Below are positions 1 through 11,391 of a DNA stretch of 64,000 nucleotides, in pieces. This stretch comes from Dissophora ornata (lineage: Eukaryota > Mortierellomycota > Mortierellomycetes > Mortierellales > Mortierellaceae), in contig MU616614.1 in the NCBI GenBank assembly GCA_025201705.1, positions 1 to 64,000 on the forward strand. Reading direction: 5' to 3'. The translations under genes were made by a program, and so were the position numbers. Position 1 is the first letter of the stretch. Each line of letters starts with the position of its first letter. The notes beneath the pieces are model-generated. The model ran no database searches. It was not told the origin of the DNA and was given only the letters and a program-made list of their open reading frames with translations.

Positions 1-209
1 TCTTTTGAAATGCGGTGCAGTAACAACACAGCCTTCTTGTGGTCAAATAAACGCGCGAGAAATCATGCATGCAGATTTTTTTTTTTTTTTTTTCAAAAAT
101 TTCTTTATGAGAGTAGGAAAGGCAAGAAAGGATCTATACAAACATGTTGGGGTGTGGTAGAGTTGCAATGGGAAAACCAACAGCCAGATTTTTTTTAAAA
201 AAATCTGAC

Positions 210-2630
210 TTAGGCAGAAACAATGCGCATGGTGTTGGTGTTTCCGTATCCAGATCGGAATCCCTGGATCACAATGACGGTCTGACCAGCCTTCAACAGA
301 CCAACCTCGATCGCCTGATCCATACCCCACCGCAGTCTCCTGTCAACATCCTCCTGCCAGTCTGAGATCTTGGGTTCCTTATAAATAAATGGATAGCATC
401 CACGCGACAAGTGGATAGCACGCGCAGTCGACTCCTTGCGTGTCACAATAATAATGTTGGACTGGGGGCGGTACTTTGAGACCAAACGGGCAGTATCACC
501 CGAGGTTGAGAGCACAACAATGGCGCCGGCGTTCTGCTCGTGTGCGGCCGAGACAGCAGAGGAGGCAACAGTCTCGGTGGTCTCGGTGGGGCGCTTCTGA
601 AGTTGACGGAGCTCGTTGAACAGAGGAGGGTAGCAGATAGCGGACTCGGCCAGGATGCAGGTCTCATCCATGGTACGAACAGCTTCCAGAGGGTATGACC
701 CCTTGGCGGTCTCTCCGGACAACATGACACAATCGGCACCATCCAAGACAGCGTTAGCCACGTCCGACACTTCTGCGCGAGTGGGGCGGGGGTTGTACTA
801 GAAGAAACCCAGAGAAAGGCTGTTAGGCATTATTTCTCGAGCATTCAGACAGGACTTTCCTCGACTGGGCCAAAAAAAAATTCACATACAGTCATGGACT
901 CCAACATCTGAGTGGCACAAATGACGGGCTTGCCAGCCAAGTTGCACTTGGAGATCATCATCTTCTGGGCAATAAAGACCTGGGCGCAGGGGATCTCGAT
1001 ACCAAGATCACCACGGGCGACCATAACACCGTCTGTCGCTTCCAGAATCTCGTCAAAGTTCTTGACACCCTGATGGTTCTCGATCTTGACGATGATCTTG
1101 ATGTGCTTTCCTTCCTCACCCAAAACCTTGCGGATCTCATGAACGTCATCCGCGCGACGGATGAAGGATGCAAAGATCATATCCACGTTGTTCTTCACAC
1201 CAAACAGAAGATCTTGCTTATCCTTTTCTGAGAGGGCAGGCAGATCGACCTCAGTCTTGGGCAAGTTCACTCCCTTGCGAGAGCACAGCTTGCCGTTGTT
1301 GATGGCTTCGACCTTCACATGGTGGCTCTCGACAGCAAGGACCTTGAACGAGAGGACGCCGTCATCAACATAGATGACCTTGCCAGGAACAATGACCTTA
1401 GTCAAGTTCTTGTAGTCGACATACATGACCTCGTCCGTGCAGGACTCGGCGTATTTGCTGTCGGTCGAGAAAATCATCTGGTGACCGGCAGTGATAGGGA
1501 TCTCGGCGTCGTCCTTCATCAATCCTGTACGGATCTCGGGACCCTTGGTGTCAAGAGCAATACCTACGGGGCGTCCAGGGTGCTCTATTGTTTTGATATT
1601 TTTGGGGGGAATAAAGGGGTGAGAGATTCGGAAGAAACTGCGTTTGTTAGTCGCTTTTGCTACAATGCAGGATGATGATGAGTTCTCTCGGAACATCGAC
1701 ACTCTCAACGTGGAGGAATAACACGCAAAGAGGGCGCGCTAAAAGCGGGCAATCAAAAAGACACCAGAGAGCAGTCCAACAAGCGATCGCAGCGATTGCG
1801 CGTGGGAGAGATAAGGAAATGCAATAATTAAAGTGCGCGGGAATTTAAACATCGCTTGGGGATCAACTATCGCCGGTGATCTCTGAGAGGCAAGATGTAG
1901 ACTACCCATCAACGCGGTTACAGACAACGGGGGAATAACAACCAACACTATTGAAATATTTAGGTGTTCTTACCGAGACCGCTCTGACGGGTGTTGTTGA
2001 TAACCGACTGGTGGTACTCGTATGATCCATGGGAGAAGTTCTACAATTTCAAAAAAAAAAAAAAAAAACACAATTAGAACAAAAGGCCATTGCTCCTCTG
2101 CGCCAGCTCGAAGACATGCTTCCCTCTAAATCATCGGTCAGTTTGCTTCCAAGGAAAGGTCATCACTCTCCCCTGGAGCCGAATAACATCGAGCTACCGC
2201 AATCGTGATCTCTACGATTGTGCTTGCTGTCGCTATCATCAATCTCTCGCGTTCGCTTCAAAGCATAGTGTCGAGCTATTGGTGTCGATACTCGACTCCC
2301 ACCCCCTTTACGTCCATGAGGGCGTGTGCGAACTTACCATGCGAACAATGTTCATTCCAGCGTCGCGCAACTTGGTGATCATCTCGACGGAATTGGTCTT
2401 GGGGCCTATAGCAAAGAGTTGTAGAGGGAGAGCAGATCGGTCAACAGATCGGTCAACAGGCCAGGTGGCAAAACAATGTCGAGGGATCAATTGTATCCTC
2501 GTTCTCTTCGAAGAAGGAGGGCAGTACCGATGGTGCAGATGATGGAGGTCTTGCGGGTGTTGTTGGGTTGGTAGTCGATATCGAGGGACGAGGTCCACTC
2601 GAGGTTGGTTTTGATGCTATCGTCAGTCAT
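210..2630 (-). CDS. PYK1: Pyruvate kinase, five exons
   Basis: Catalyses the last step of glycolysis in the cytosol: phosphoenolpyruvate + ADP to pyruvate + ATP. Exons on the minus strand are 2630-2528, 2405-2338, 2040-1974, 1584-890 and 797-210. All junctions are GT-AG and keep phase, giving 506 residues, normal for the family. Visible family blocks are the N-terminal [41 protein letters not shown] (substrate and K+/Mg2+ region), the metal-binding [20 protein letters not shown], and the [19 protein letters not shown] helix; the C-terminal allosteric domain is complete. I chose the ATG giving MTDDSIKTN because upstream in-frame sequence is low complexity and lies beyond the TATA box. Three small exons sit at the 5' end, and one intron carries a 19-A run. 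The gene is divergent from uS11m. Identification is firm; intron borders are my reading. Confidence 0.96.
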
Positions 2631-3429
2631 GGCGTGGATTGGCTTTGTGGCTGAGTGTGCGAGTTTGGGAGGAGAAGAAGAAAGAGTGAATGTGAATGAA
2701 TGAGAGAAAAGGAGGGAATGAACAAAGGAAAGGTGTAGTTGACTTGGTGGGTCTTTATAGTGTGTGTGCGATGCACACAAATCGTTAATGTTCCAAACAT
2801 TTTTTTTTGCCGACAAAGCCCCAGCAAACCCAGCAACTATTGTGCGACACGACCTACAGCCCTACAGCTTGGGGCACGCCGTTACACTATAGCCACGTCC
2901 AAGAGAGGTGCCCCTTGTCATCTTCTTATCTCTTACCACCGCTCCCAAAATCAGAAAACCCAGCACGCGGAGTCCATCTTGGAAGTTACTGTGCATAGAG
3001 TACACACCGCTGTCGTCATTAAATAGTGCACCGCTGAGAGGACTATTGCGTCCACAGGTTGACTCCAAGGACATTTTTTGCATGACGAGGCGACTGCAGT
3101 AGGATCAGATACCAAGATACGTCGCGACTAATGCTGGATAGACAGCTTGCCTTGACCCCTCGTAGATCAAAGGTATAGTAGCTGATCACACGGTGAACTG
3201 TGTAGTCTTTTTTTAAACCTTCTGTGTCTCCAAGTTTCGTGCAGATTCAAGTGTGACTGTTCAGTGGCATTTGTTTACGTCTCACAACTACCGGACAAAG
3301 ATCAACAACGGACCACTCGCCTGGCATTCAACTGCATTCACTCGCCCTTCACTCCGGACGACCTATTCTTGACAAGGATTCCAGACACGCCTTTCTCATC
3401 CGGTCCATCAGAGGAGCTAGCGAATCAAA
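2631..3429. promoter_or_regulatory. Divergent intergenic region, PYK1 / uS11m
   Basis: About 800 bases separate the two divergently transcribed genes. Apart from the TATA box near the PYK side I see no convincing coding frame; the short frames here are not conserved-looking. It presumably holds both promoters. Confidence 0.6.
2753..2759 (-). promoter_or_regulatory. TATA box of the pyruvate kinase gene
   Basis: On the minus strand this reads TATAAAG, 123 nt upstream of the pyruvate kinase ATG. That spacing and a strong TATA are what a highly expressed glycolytic gene would be expected to have. The assignment is by position and sequence only. Confidence 0.6.
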
Positions 3430-4288
3430 ATGTTGTCTGCCATTCCCCGCCAGGCCCTTAGGGTAACCAGCACCCGCCAACTTCAATCTGTCAACAGCCT
3501 CAGGTACGACGCTGATTCCGGTCGTGTGGTCTAAGCTTGCAGCACACACGTAATGGCGGTGCACAGAAAAGCTGCTCTACAGTTGTTGACTTGATCCCAC
3601 TTATATTTGCGGCCAACGTAGACACTACACTAGCGACAGCAATAACAGCGACAGCAACAATAATGACAGCAAGGGCAAATCGGAAGGCACAGAAGCGCTT
3701 ATGAGCATCCTCTCCTCGTCCCCTTCATCATCACAGACAGACCGTGCCAAAAACAACAGCGGCGGCAGTAGCAGCGCGTTTAAAGGAAACAGTGCTGCGC
3801 TCATCATGGAGACGCTTACAAAGGCCACAGATCGTCAACAGCAGGCTTCATCCCGCCCCTCCAACTTCTTGAACTCAAAGATGTTCATGGGTGGATTAGG
3901 AGCATCTGGACGTCACTTCTTGGGCGAGTCCCAGACCTGCACACACAACCTGCATATCAGCGCCACGATGAACAACACTATCCTGACCTTGACCGACTCG
4001 AATGGGGATCCTATCACGACCCAGAGTGGTGGATCTGCTGGCTTTAAGAAGTCTGCACGCGCAGGACCCGAGGCCGGCTATCAGGCGATGACAAAGTTGA
4101 TTGAGAAGGTCGAGGAGAAGAATGTGCAGATTCAGACACTGCATGTATTGATGAAGGGATTCGGACCCGGCCGCGATTCAGCGTTCAAGGCGATCCGCGC
4201 AAAGACCACCTGGGACATCAAGAGGATATCCGATACCACCCCTATTCCTTTCAATGGATGCAGGCCACCCAAGGCTCGCCGTCTTTAG
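3430..4288 (+). CDS. MRPS18: Mitochondrial small-subunit ribosomal protein uS11m
   Basis: Component of the mitochondrial small ribosomal subunit platform, near the decoding region. Two exons, 3430-3503 and 3622-4288, joined in phase by a GT-AG intron, give 246 residues. The first exon encodes an Arg-containing, acid-poor start typical of a mitochondrial presequence. A Ser/Asn-rich linker follows, then a complete S11 domain: NNTILTLTDSNGDP, SGGSAGFKKSARAGPEAGYQA, VLMKGFGPGRDSAFKAIR and the C-terminal TPIPFNGCRPPKARRL, all hallmarks of bacterial/mitochondrial S11. The linker makes it longer than bacterial S11 (about 130). The yeast name for this protein is MRPS18. A broken copy of its 3' end lies at 10835-11035. 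It is convergent with the downstream alcohol dehydrogenase. Confidence 0.92.
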
Positions 4289-4671
4289 AACCTCTTTTGT
4301 TGAAGAGCTCAGGGATGACGGAAAGCAAGATTTTCCAGCGCTTTTATTATGTGGGAATTGTTTAGATAGAAAAGAAAAACCGCAGCGCAATTGTGGGTTA
4401 GTAATGAAAGACCACAGTTTACAAAGCATCATCGGATAGATTTGTTCAGCTGCTGTCTTTGACTTGATGGTGCCGTATGCATACATTGTCAGCATTTGCC
4501 AAGGCATGAGAGATTTCGTCCTATTTTGTTTACGAAAACTACGTGGATTGCTTCGGCTTTTACATGTCTATGATTCTTAGAGTCCCTAAGATAGGTAAAT
4601 TATATTTTCAACAACACCTCTGTACAAAAGAAGCCGGCAAACAATGCGAATGATTTTTAAACAAGATCCTT

Positions 4672-5938
4672 TCAGACGTGTGCGGCGGCTTCAGTCTCCA
4701 AGACGATCCTGTAGCGTGGGTAGCCTTTCATCATATGCTTAACTGCTGCATTGACGTCGCTCATAGGCATCTTCTCGATCAAGGGGCGGATATTCTTCTC
4801 GGCAGCAAAGTCCAACATCTCTTGGACAGCCTTGCGACCTCCGATCAAGGAACCTCCGATGGAAACTCCACGAGGGATGAGAGAGAAGCCATCGATCTTG
4901 AGAGGAGACTCTGGCAAAGCCAAGAGGATCATCTTGCCGTGGTTGGCAACCAAGGCAAGGAGCTTGTCCCAATCCTGGTCGGTATCAAAGCTGGTGCAGA
5001 GGATGAGATCCATAGAAGCGGCAGCGGCCTCCATATCCTCGAGCTTCGTGGAGCTAGTTAACGCGATGAACCATAAAAAAGTTCGAGTCAGAAAAAGAGT
5101 GGGATAATACGAAAGTGCGACACGATGCTGTGGAAGATAAATAGGTATCGCTTACTTGACAAACTTTGTGGCGCCAAGTTTCTTGGACTCGTCGCGCTTG
5201 CTGTCGCTGGTGGAAATGGCAACAACCTCGTCGCAATTCAAGGCACTAGCCCACTGGATGGCCAAATGTCCAAGACCACCAATACCAATGACACCGACCC
5301 TCATGCCGGGCCCAGCGCCGTTCTGCTTGAGAGGAGCGTAAGTAGTGATACCAGCGCAGAGAAGAGGAGCGGCTATACAAAATTTGAATTAGTTCGCAAA
5401 CGCTTTTGTTGTGCAACTGTCAATTAGACTTGTAGCAGAAAAACTCACCTTCCGCAGCCGAGATTTGGGATGGGATCTTGAATGCATACTCGCTGTTCAC
5501 CCGAATACGATCGGCATATCCTCCATAAGTGTTTCCTCCACGACCATCCTTGTATGCGGCGTTGTAGGTATATGCTGCCTTGGAGCAGAACTGATCAAAG
5601 CCAGATTTGCACTCATCACACTCGCCGCAAGCATCGACCATGGCTCCAACACCGACCAAGTCACCAATCTTGTGATAGCTGTCCTTGCCAGTGGCAACGA
5701 CCTTGCCAACAATCTCGTGGCCAGGAATGCAGGGTCCGTTCGTCAACTCGCCCCAACCGCCGGTGATGGTGTGAATATCAGATCCACAGATACTGCAATG
5801 ACTGATCTCAATCTCGACATCCTTGGGTCCAATAGGGCGAGGATGGTAGCTGAATTTCTTGAGGATGGTGTTGCCACTGGACGCCCAGCCATTGAAGGAG
5901 ACAGGGGTGTCCTCGGAGACATTTATGTAAGAAATCAT
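4672..5938 (-). CDS. Zinc-type alcohol dehydrogenase, CAD/ADH6-like, copy 1
   Basis: Medium-chain, zinc-dependent dehydrogenase, likely NADP(H)-linked aldehyde/alcohol oxidoreductase of the cinnamyl-alcohol-dehydrogenase/yeast ADH6 type. Three exons, 5938-5449, 5372-5156 and 5053-4672, give 362 residues, the usual length. Catalytic zinc ligands are visible as Cys51 (CSICGSD), His74 in GHE, and a Cys in PLLCAGITTY. The structural zinc lobe is CGECDEC...FC (Cys104, 107, 110, 118). The nucleotide-binding glycine loop is VIGIGGLGHLA. The start MISYINVSED was chosen by comparison with copy 2 (11392-12658), which begins at the same alignment point. The two genes are offset by exactly 6720 bases through every exon border. 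Upstream of the ATG the two loci are unrelated, so their promoters differ. Substrate is not deducible. Confidence 0.92.
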
Positions 5939-6424
5939 TATAGTTGAGGAGAGGAGACAATGCTTGCTGTTGATACCATGCTCATTGAATATATAGAAAA
6001 ATATTACTCGCTTTATTTCGCCCTCACTACTTTTCACCATAAATATGCAGAAAAAGATATTAGGGATAAAAAGAATAAGAGCTACAATGCCGCATGCAAC
6101 TAAGGAGTCGAAATAAAAATAGTCGAGGGATGGGTTTGCCGCAGGCAGTAAAGATAAATAGCAGAATCAGTAAGATCATGGAAGTGAGTCTGGGCTGAGA
6201 AGTCCGATCTCTAGTCGTACTAACATGGGTATCATCTAGAACTGTCTACCAGACATCCGGATGCTTGTCCTGCAGATGATCTTGGTCGAGGTGCTTGAGG
6301 CGTACTGAGCAACGCGCCCTTCAGAAGCCTTGCAGACACGGACCATGACATTCGGATCTTTATGAAAAGCGAGTAAATTCTGGAAGTATGCTATGAATAA
6401 ACAGGACATGCTTCAAAGCAGAGA
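5939..6424. other. Gene-less stretch upstream of ADH copy 1
   Basis: No credible coding frame or RNA gene seen. It contains AT-rich sequence just upstream of the ADH start and leads into the 190-bp tandem repeat. Confidence 0.5.
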
Positions 6425-6950
6425 AGGAGCCACACAGATTGTCAGCTCCAACTTCACAATAGGGGACCAGTTTTCGGCCGGCCTGACAGCTGCTTTCTCA
6501 GAACAGCTTCGTCCATGAGGGAATGGCTGTACCAATGTTGAGACACTGCAAATTTGACCCAAAGAAAAAAAAAGGCATCATCTACTACAGACAAATACCA
6601 AGGGTCTCCTCCAAAGGCGCCCCACAGACTGTCAGCTCGAACCCCACAATCGGGGACCAGTTTTCGGCCGGCCTGACAGCTGCTTTCTCAGAACAGCTTC
6701 GTCCATGAAGGAGTGGCTAGTACCAATGTTGAGACACTGCAAATTTGACCTAAAGAAAAAAAAGGCATCATCCATTACAGACAAGTACCTAAGGTCTCCT
6801 CCAAAGGCGCCCCACAGACTGTCAGCTCGAACCCCACAATCGGGGACCAGTTTTCGGCCGGCCTGACAGCTGCTTTCTCAGAACAGCTTCGTCCATGAAG
6901 GAGTGACTGCACCAATGTTGAAACGCTGCAAATTTGACCCAAAGAAAAAA
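6425..6950. repeat. Tandem repeat, 190-bp unit, about 2.8 copies
   Basis: The marker GGGGACCAGTTTTCGGCCGG begins at 6462, 6652 and 6842, giving two periods of exactly 190 bases. Copies 2 and 3 are nearly identical; copy 1 is more diverged (CTCCAACTTCACAATAG versus CTCGAACCCCACAATCG). Each unit holds the palindrome CGGCCGGCC and a stretch resembling a Pol III B-box (GCTCGAACCCC), so a tRNA-derived short element is possible but unproven. The array ends at a short (ACTC)n run. Confidence 0.85.
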
Positions 6951-6989
6951 AACTCACTCACTCACTCACTCACTCACTCTCTCTCTCTC
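6951..6989. repeat. (ACTC)n / (CT)n microsatellite
   Basis: Simple-sequence run of ACTC units passing into CT dinucleotides, directly after the last 190-bp repeat. Confidence 0.9.
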
Positions 6990-7434
6990 GCTTTCTCTCC
7001 ATGACACGCCCTATGTGCCAAGCTGACGCTAGTTTTCCCAAATCGATTCGTAATTTCCAGAATTCCCCAGCCGAGTCAAAATAATGTCGATGCTGTCATT
7101 GCTGACGCGTTCTTTTTGACGCCACTCCTGCTCCTTGAGTGGTTTTCCTTGATGGTTGAGCAGTCTTTCCTGTTTGCCTTTTGTTGTCATGGTGTGCAGC
7201 GCACACAGGGAATTCAGGAGGGGGTGTAAGTGATAGGTCGCGTGATGGTGGTGTTTATTTTTTTTTTCTCATGGGTCTTTGCTTTGTAAGCCACGCAAGT
7301 TACGCGTCCACAGAAAAATCAAATCTCTCGTACGACAACTGAAACGGGCTAAATATGCTAAATATTAATAACGTGGGCGTAAAATAGCGTCAGACGCGCC
7401 ATGGACAACCCGCTCTTTAACTCTTTAACTAACG

Positions 7435-9757
7435 ATGACTGATTTCGACACATTCAGCCTTCCTGATTCGAACTCACGATTCTCGTCGTTCTTCAAGAAT
7501 CGCCCGCCAGCAAAGTGGACATCCTTCCGGGAATTTGTAGACCCCAATCGACCGCTCGATGATCAGTACTAGAAGTACATCGATAGCCTTAATCGGATTG
7601 CCGACGCACATGAGGTCCCAACAGACGTGCAGCAATTTGCTCGCGACCTCACCGAATCGATAACCGTATGAGCACTTCAATGTCCGATCTCATCTTCCCT
7701 TCCTTTGACGTGTCACTAATAACAGTTTTTCTGTTTGAATAGAAAGAGATATTCTATATGAAACTTGAGGAGCGAAAGAGCAAAGCCAACAACAACCAGG
7801 TAAAGCTCCAAATACTCGTATTTATTGATGCCAAAGAGTCAGCCATATGGCGATGCTAACGGTTTTTCCCATCTGTAGCTCTTAGCGGACCAGACGCTCG
7901 AGACGTCTGCCCGCATATTGATGCATGGCAACAAGCATCATGAACAACAATTCATTCGTAGCGTGGTTGTCTCTTCGCCAGAAGAGTCACCACCACCATC
8001 TTCTTCACCATGTGAACTGCAGGCCCAGCGGCGTTCTCAGTAGCAAAAGCAGACCTCTACATTTGACGAAGACAAGGTATGTCTGTTATTATGTACGAAT
8101 TCGCATGTGCCGGCATCCTATTAATTCGTTCTTGGCGATATAGGATGATCACAGGCCGTCGACGAACGATTCCCATGAGGGTAATGCAGAGGCCCCCCCC
8201 AACTTATGGCGCCCAAGCCATTGTGGAACCCAAAACCCCTGAGGCGCGACCAAGTGATCACTCTAGGCCCGTTTCTTTATTGCCTTCCCAAAAAAGGACA
8301 GTGAGTCAGCGAGATGATGGGCTTGACTACAGCCTAGAAGAGGAGCGCAATATCGTTGCACTGGCTGAGTGTGGTTACGTCTTTCAGGTGAACCTTTTCA
8401 ACTTCGTGGCGCAGGTGGGAGACTATGACTTGTGGTCGGCTTTCACAGAGTACTTCAAACGATGTCGGTCCTTGACTTTCAACAAAGACGCTGCCGCCGA
8501 TTTTTTGTAAGCTGCCCCGTACCTCCGGTCTGTTACTTCACATGCCGTGGCATCTGGATGATGTTGTTTTGCTTGTTCTGATGAGCATTTGTAAAATAGA
8601 GTCGTCAATGGTATCTTGTATTTGAAAGCAATGCCAACTCGTACCCAAGAAGACGTATTTGAGACTAGGTACGCTACATTAGTAGACTATGCCCAGCAAC
8701 TAATCCCGAAGACGGACAGCAACACCTACATGAAGGCTTTAGGAGATTTCAGATCCTGGAAAGATGTATGTTTGCATTTTCCTACTGCTTTAAATGTGTC
8801 GTTTTGCTTGCATAACTTATCTTCGTAACACGAATGTTTCTCTTTTGCTCAATTCGTGAAATAGGCATACCGATTAGAGGAACGGCAACACGGTGATAAA
8901 ATTAGGTCACGAGCGGCGGTTCTGAACGCGGTAGGGAAATCGGAGCCATCATCCCTACAGCGACTCTTCTTGCATGGTATCCACTATTTTACCACTGATA
9001 ATGGAAAGGCACGGAAGCGGACCTCACGTCGGAGTTCATTTTGCCACAGCTTAGATGCATTCTGTCGCGTCCTGATCAGTGTCGATTAGCTCAGTAAGTA
9101 TCAATGCTATGTGTAACATATACGCCGTGTTTGCCAAGTACGTTCTAATACGTCGCCCCTGGTTTCTACCAGCACTGCCTCGATGCCTACATCAGGCAGT
9201 CTTTTCATAAGGCTGACGCGCGACCTGGGAGCGCCACCCAAATTTCCTGATATCATCTGGAAGAGGATCTCTCATTCAGCGCCCCTTTGGACTGATGACA
9301 TAGGGTTCTGTGAGGTTTCCTTCACCGTGGATAAAAACAAGGACGTCGGGGATTTCTGCAGGCTATGTATCTGGGGGAAGCGGTCATTGGATGCCCTTTA
9401 CTGTAACTTCCACGTCCCCGACCAAGTATGGCTGCCCTTGCTGCAAGTTGTGAACGACAAGTGCAATATTTTGGAATTCGACGAGTGGGAAACCTGCATA
9501 TCGTGCATCAATTCTGCACTATGCCAATTATCAAAGACGTTGCTGGTTTGTTGGTGTTTGAAGATTACGTCGACAGTTGGTTGGGCTTGAATGCAGCGAT
9601 CACAACGCTTCTGAGCGGCATCGACTTGGCCTTGAGTCGCAAGCGGAAACAACCATTGACAAATGTCTTTCTAGGGATGTCTACTCCATCCTCTCGAAAA
9701 ATGCCTCGTAGACCACTCTCACCGCGTCATCTGCGCCAGGTCAACAAGAGGAAGTAA
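7435..9757 (+). pseudogene. Decayed multi-exon gene of unrecognised family
   Basis: A protein-like reading can be followed for 2.3 kb but is repeatedly broken. It opens at ATG 7435 (MTDFDTFSLPDS...) and meets an in-frame TAG at 7570-7572; the frame then continues as KYIDSLNRIADAHEVPTD. Plausible GT-AG introns follow near 7664-7740, 7800-7878 and 8080-8143. A second in-frame TAG lies at 8041-8043, inside a Gln/Arg-rich stretch. A C-run near 8193-8200 is followed by a frame change, and there is another frame change near 9480. Further protein-like stretches are 8300-8510 (LDYSLEEERNIVALAECGY), 9300-9480 and 9500-9757 (MPIIKDVAGLLVFEDYVDSW). I recognise no domain. The pattern of exon-like blocks with stops and frameshifts suggests a recently dead member of a lineage-specific family. 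Confidence 0.6.
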
Positions 9758-10129
9758 AGGACGTTTTACATTGACTGGAGAAAAATATTGAAACACGCCT
9801 TTGTAATACCCAGATACGTGACGTGATTCACATGGAGGCAATAAACAACACAAAAGAAAACAATAAAACAGAAAAGGCGTCAGTAAAATGTGCAGCTACG
9901 AGGCGGTGGCGATTCTCAGCTGCAAGGTCCTGAGGCAATGGCATTATCTCAACGACTCAGAGCAACAAGGGCTTAGTCTGTGATTAGTCTCGGCAGATCA
10001 TGGCAGCAGATCGATCACACACAGCAGCAAAGGGTACTCATTAAAATTGGTAGATGCGTGAACGCGGCTCCTCTCGCTCCTATTAATTTGACTACAGGAA
10101 CAAAATAAGAGATACGGAATATCCTCACA
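9758..10129. other. Gene-less stretch beside the rRNA fragment
   Basis: No coding frame seen. The part around 9940-10010 loosely echoes the 25S 3' terminus (ATCTCAACGACTCAGAGCAACAAGGG) and may be a more decayed second copy of that end. Confidence 0.35.
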
Positions 10130-10700
10130 GCTGCGACAAAAGGTTTAATCTCAGCGAATCGAAACAACAAGGGCTACTCGAATGCTACAATACCCCGTTC
10201 AATTAAAGTCGCCTGCAATGAACTTATCTCCTCCAATATTTGACATTATCATTTTCAAGAGCCTCAAGAAGCCTTTCCGCTCCACAAAACCACTCCACGT
10301 AATATGATTCAGGGACCGAAGGTCTGTTCGTATTCAACTAAAAGTGGCCAAGGCGGTGATCGTCGCGTTCTAGCACGGATTCTGACTTAAAAGCGTTCAG
10401 CCATAATCCAACGGATGATAGCTTTGGGCCATTGCCTGCTCAGGCAGGCCCAAATACCAATTATCCGAATAAAGTGTTCCTGTCGTACTAACTTTAATTA
10501 CTATTGCAACAACATTTCATCAGAAGGGTAAAACTAACCTGTCTCACGGCGGTCTATACTCAGCTCACGTTCCCTATTCGTGGGTGAACAATCCAACGCT
10601 TACTGAATTCTGCTTCAGTATGATAGGGGGAGCCGACATCGAGGGGTAAAAAAGCAACGTCCCTATGAACGCTCGGCTGCCACAAGTCAGCTATTAAAAC
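10130..10700 (-). rRNA. 25S rRNA 3'-end fragment, diverged (pseudogene)
   Basis: Read on the minus strand, this matches the 3' part of eukaryotic large-subunit rRNA in order. It runs from the block resembling GCGTTCATAGCGACGTTGC, through GTTCACCCACGAATAGGG and AACGTGAGCTG..TAGACCG, GTGAGACAGGTTAGTTTTAC, the sarcin-ricin loop region, TTATTCGGATAATTGG and GGATTATGGCTGAACGC, to the terminal stretch near TTGTTTCGATTCGCTGAGAT. Homology stops abruptly near 10700 where 25S should continue upstream. Invariant positions are changed: the sarcin-ricin loop reads AGTACGACAGGAAC instead of AGTACGAGAGGAAC, and ACCCTACTGATG reads ACCCTTCTGATG. This is therefore a displaced, non-functional rDNA fragment, not an rDNA repeat. 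Comparison with the universal 25S sequence is from memory. Confidence 0.85.
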
Positions 10701-10834
10701 TTTATAGGAATTTTAGGCTGACACAGGCTCAGTACATCTAAGAATTATGAAGCCGTTAATCTACTGAGGAAAGTGCTTGGCTGCAAACATGTAGAAAAAG
10801 GGACAGGGTAGAAGAAGGAGCTCAGCGATAAATC

Positions 10835-11035
10835 ATGACGAAGTTGATTGAGAAACTTGAGGAGAAGAATGTACAGTTTCAGACACTGCATGTGTTGATG
10901 AGAGATTCAAACCCGATCGCGATTTCAGCGTTCAAGACGATTCACACAAAGACCAACTTGGACATCAAGACGATATTCAATATCACCTCTATTCCTTTCA
11001 ATGGATGCAGGCCACCCAAGACTCCCCGCCTGTAG
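10835..11035 (+). pseudogene. Truncated uS11m copy (3' end only)
   Basis: A 66-codon frame matching the C-terminal part of the uS11m gene at 4088-4288, from MTKLIEKLEEKNVQ to the terminal NGCRPPKTPRL. The N-terminal two-thirds are absent. The conserved GFGPGRDSAF block has decayed to DSNPIAISAF, so it cannot act as S11. It arrived with the ADH copy downstream as one duplicated segment (about 4085-5938 copied to about 10830-12658) and has since drifted, while the ADH copy stayed intact. Confidence 0.85.
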
Positions 11036-11391
11036 AGATTTTTTTTTTTCGTTGGACAGCTCGGTGATGATGGAAGGAAGATTTGGCAATCGTTTTTATC
11101 ATCGGAAGCTATTTAGATAAATAAAAAACACTATAGCGTAATTGCGGGTTAGCAATGAAAGACCATAGTTTACAAAGCATCATCGGTTGGAAAATAATTA
11201 ACTAAAATCCATTGTACTACATATTGGTGACATATGCTGACTTTGCCGAAGTATGAGAGATTACGTCCTACTTTGCTTGCGAAAATTACGGGGATTGCTT
11301 AGAACAACGGTATCGTATATTTTATTTTATTTTTTACAGGTGTATAGAAAAATTCTGCCAATGCTGCGAGTGAGTTTTAAACAATATCCGC

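Noticed and set aside
2090..2542. 150-codon plus-strand frame
   Set aside because: Lies across the pyruvate kinase introns and exons on the opposite strand, with no protein-like signature.
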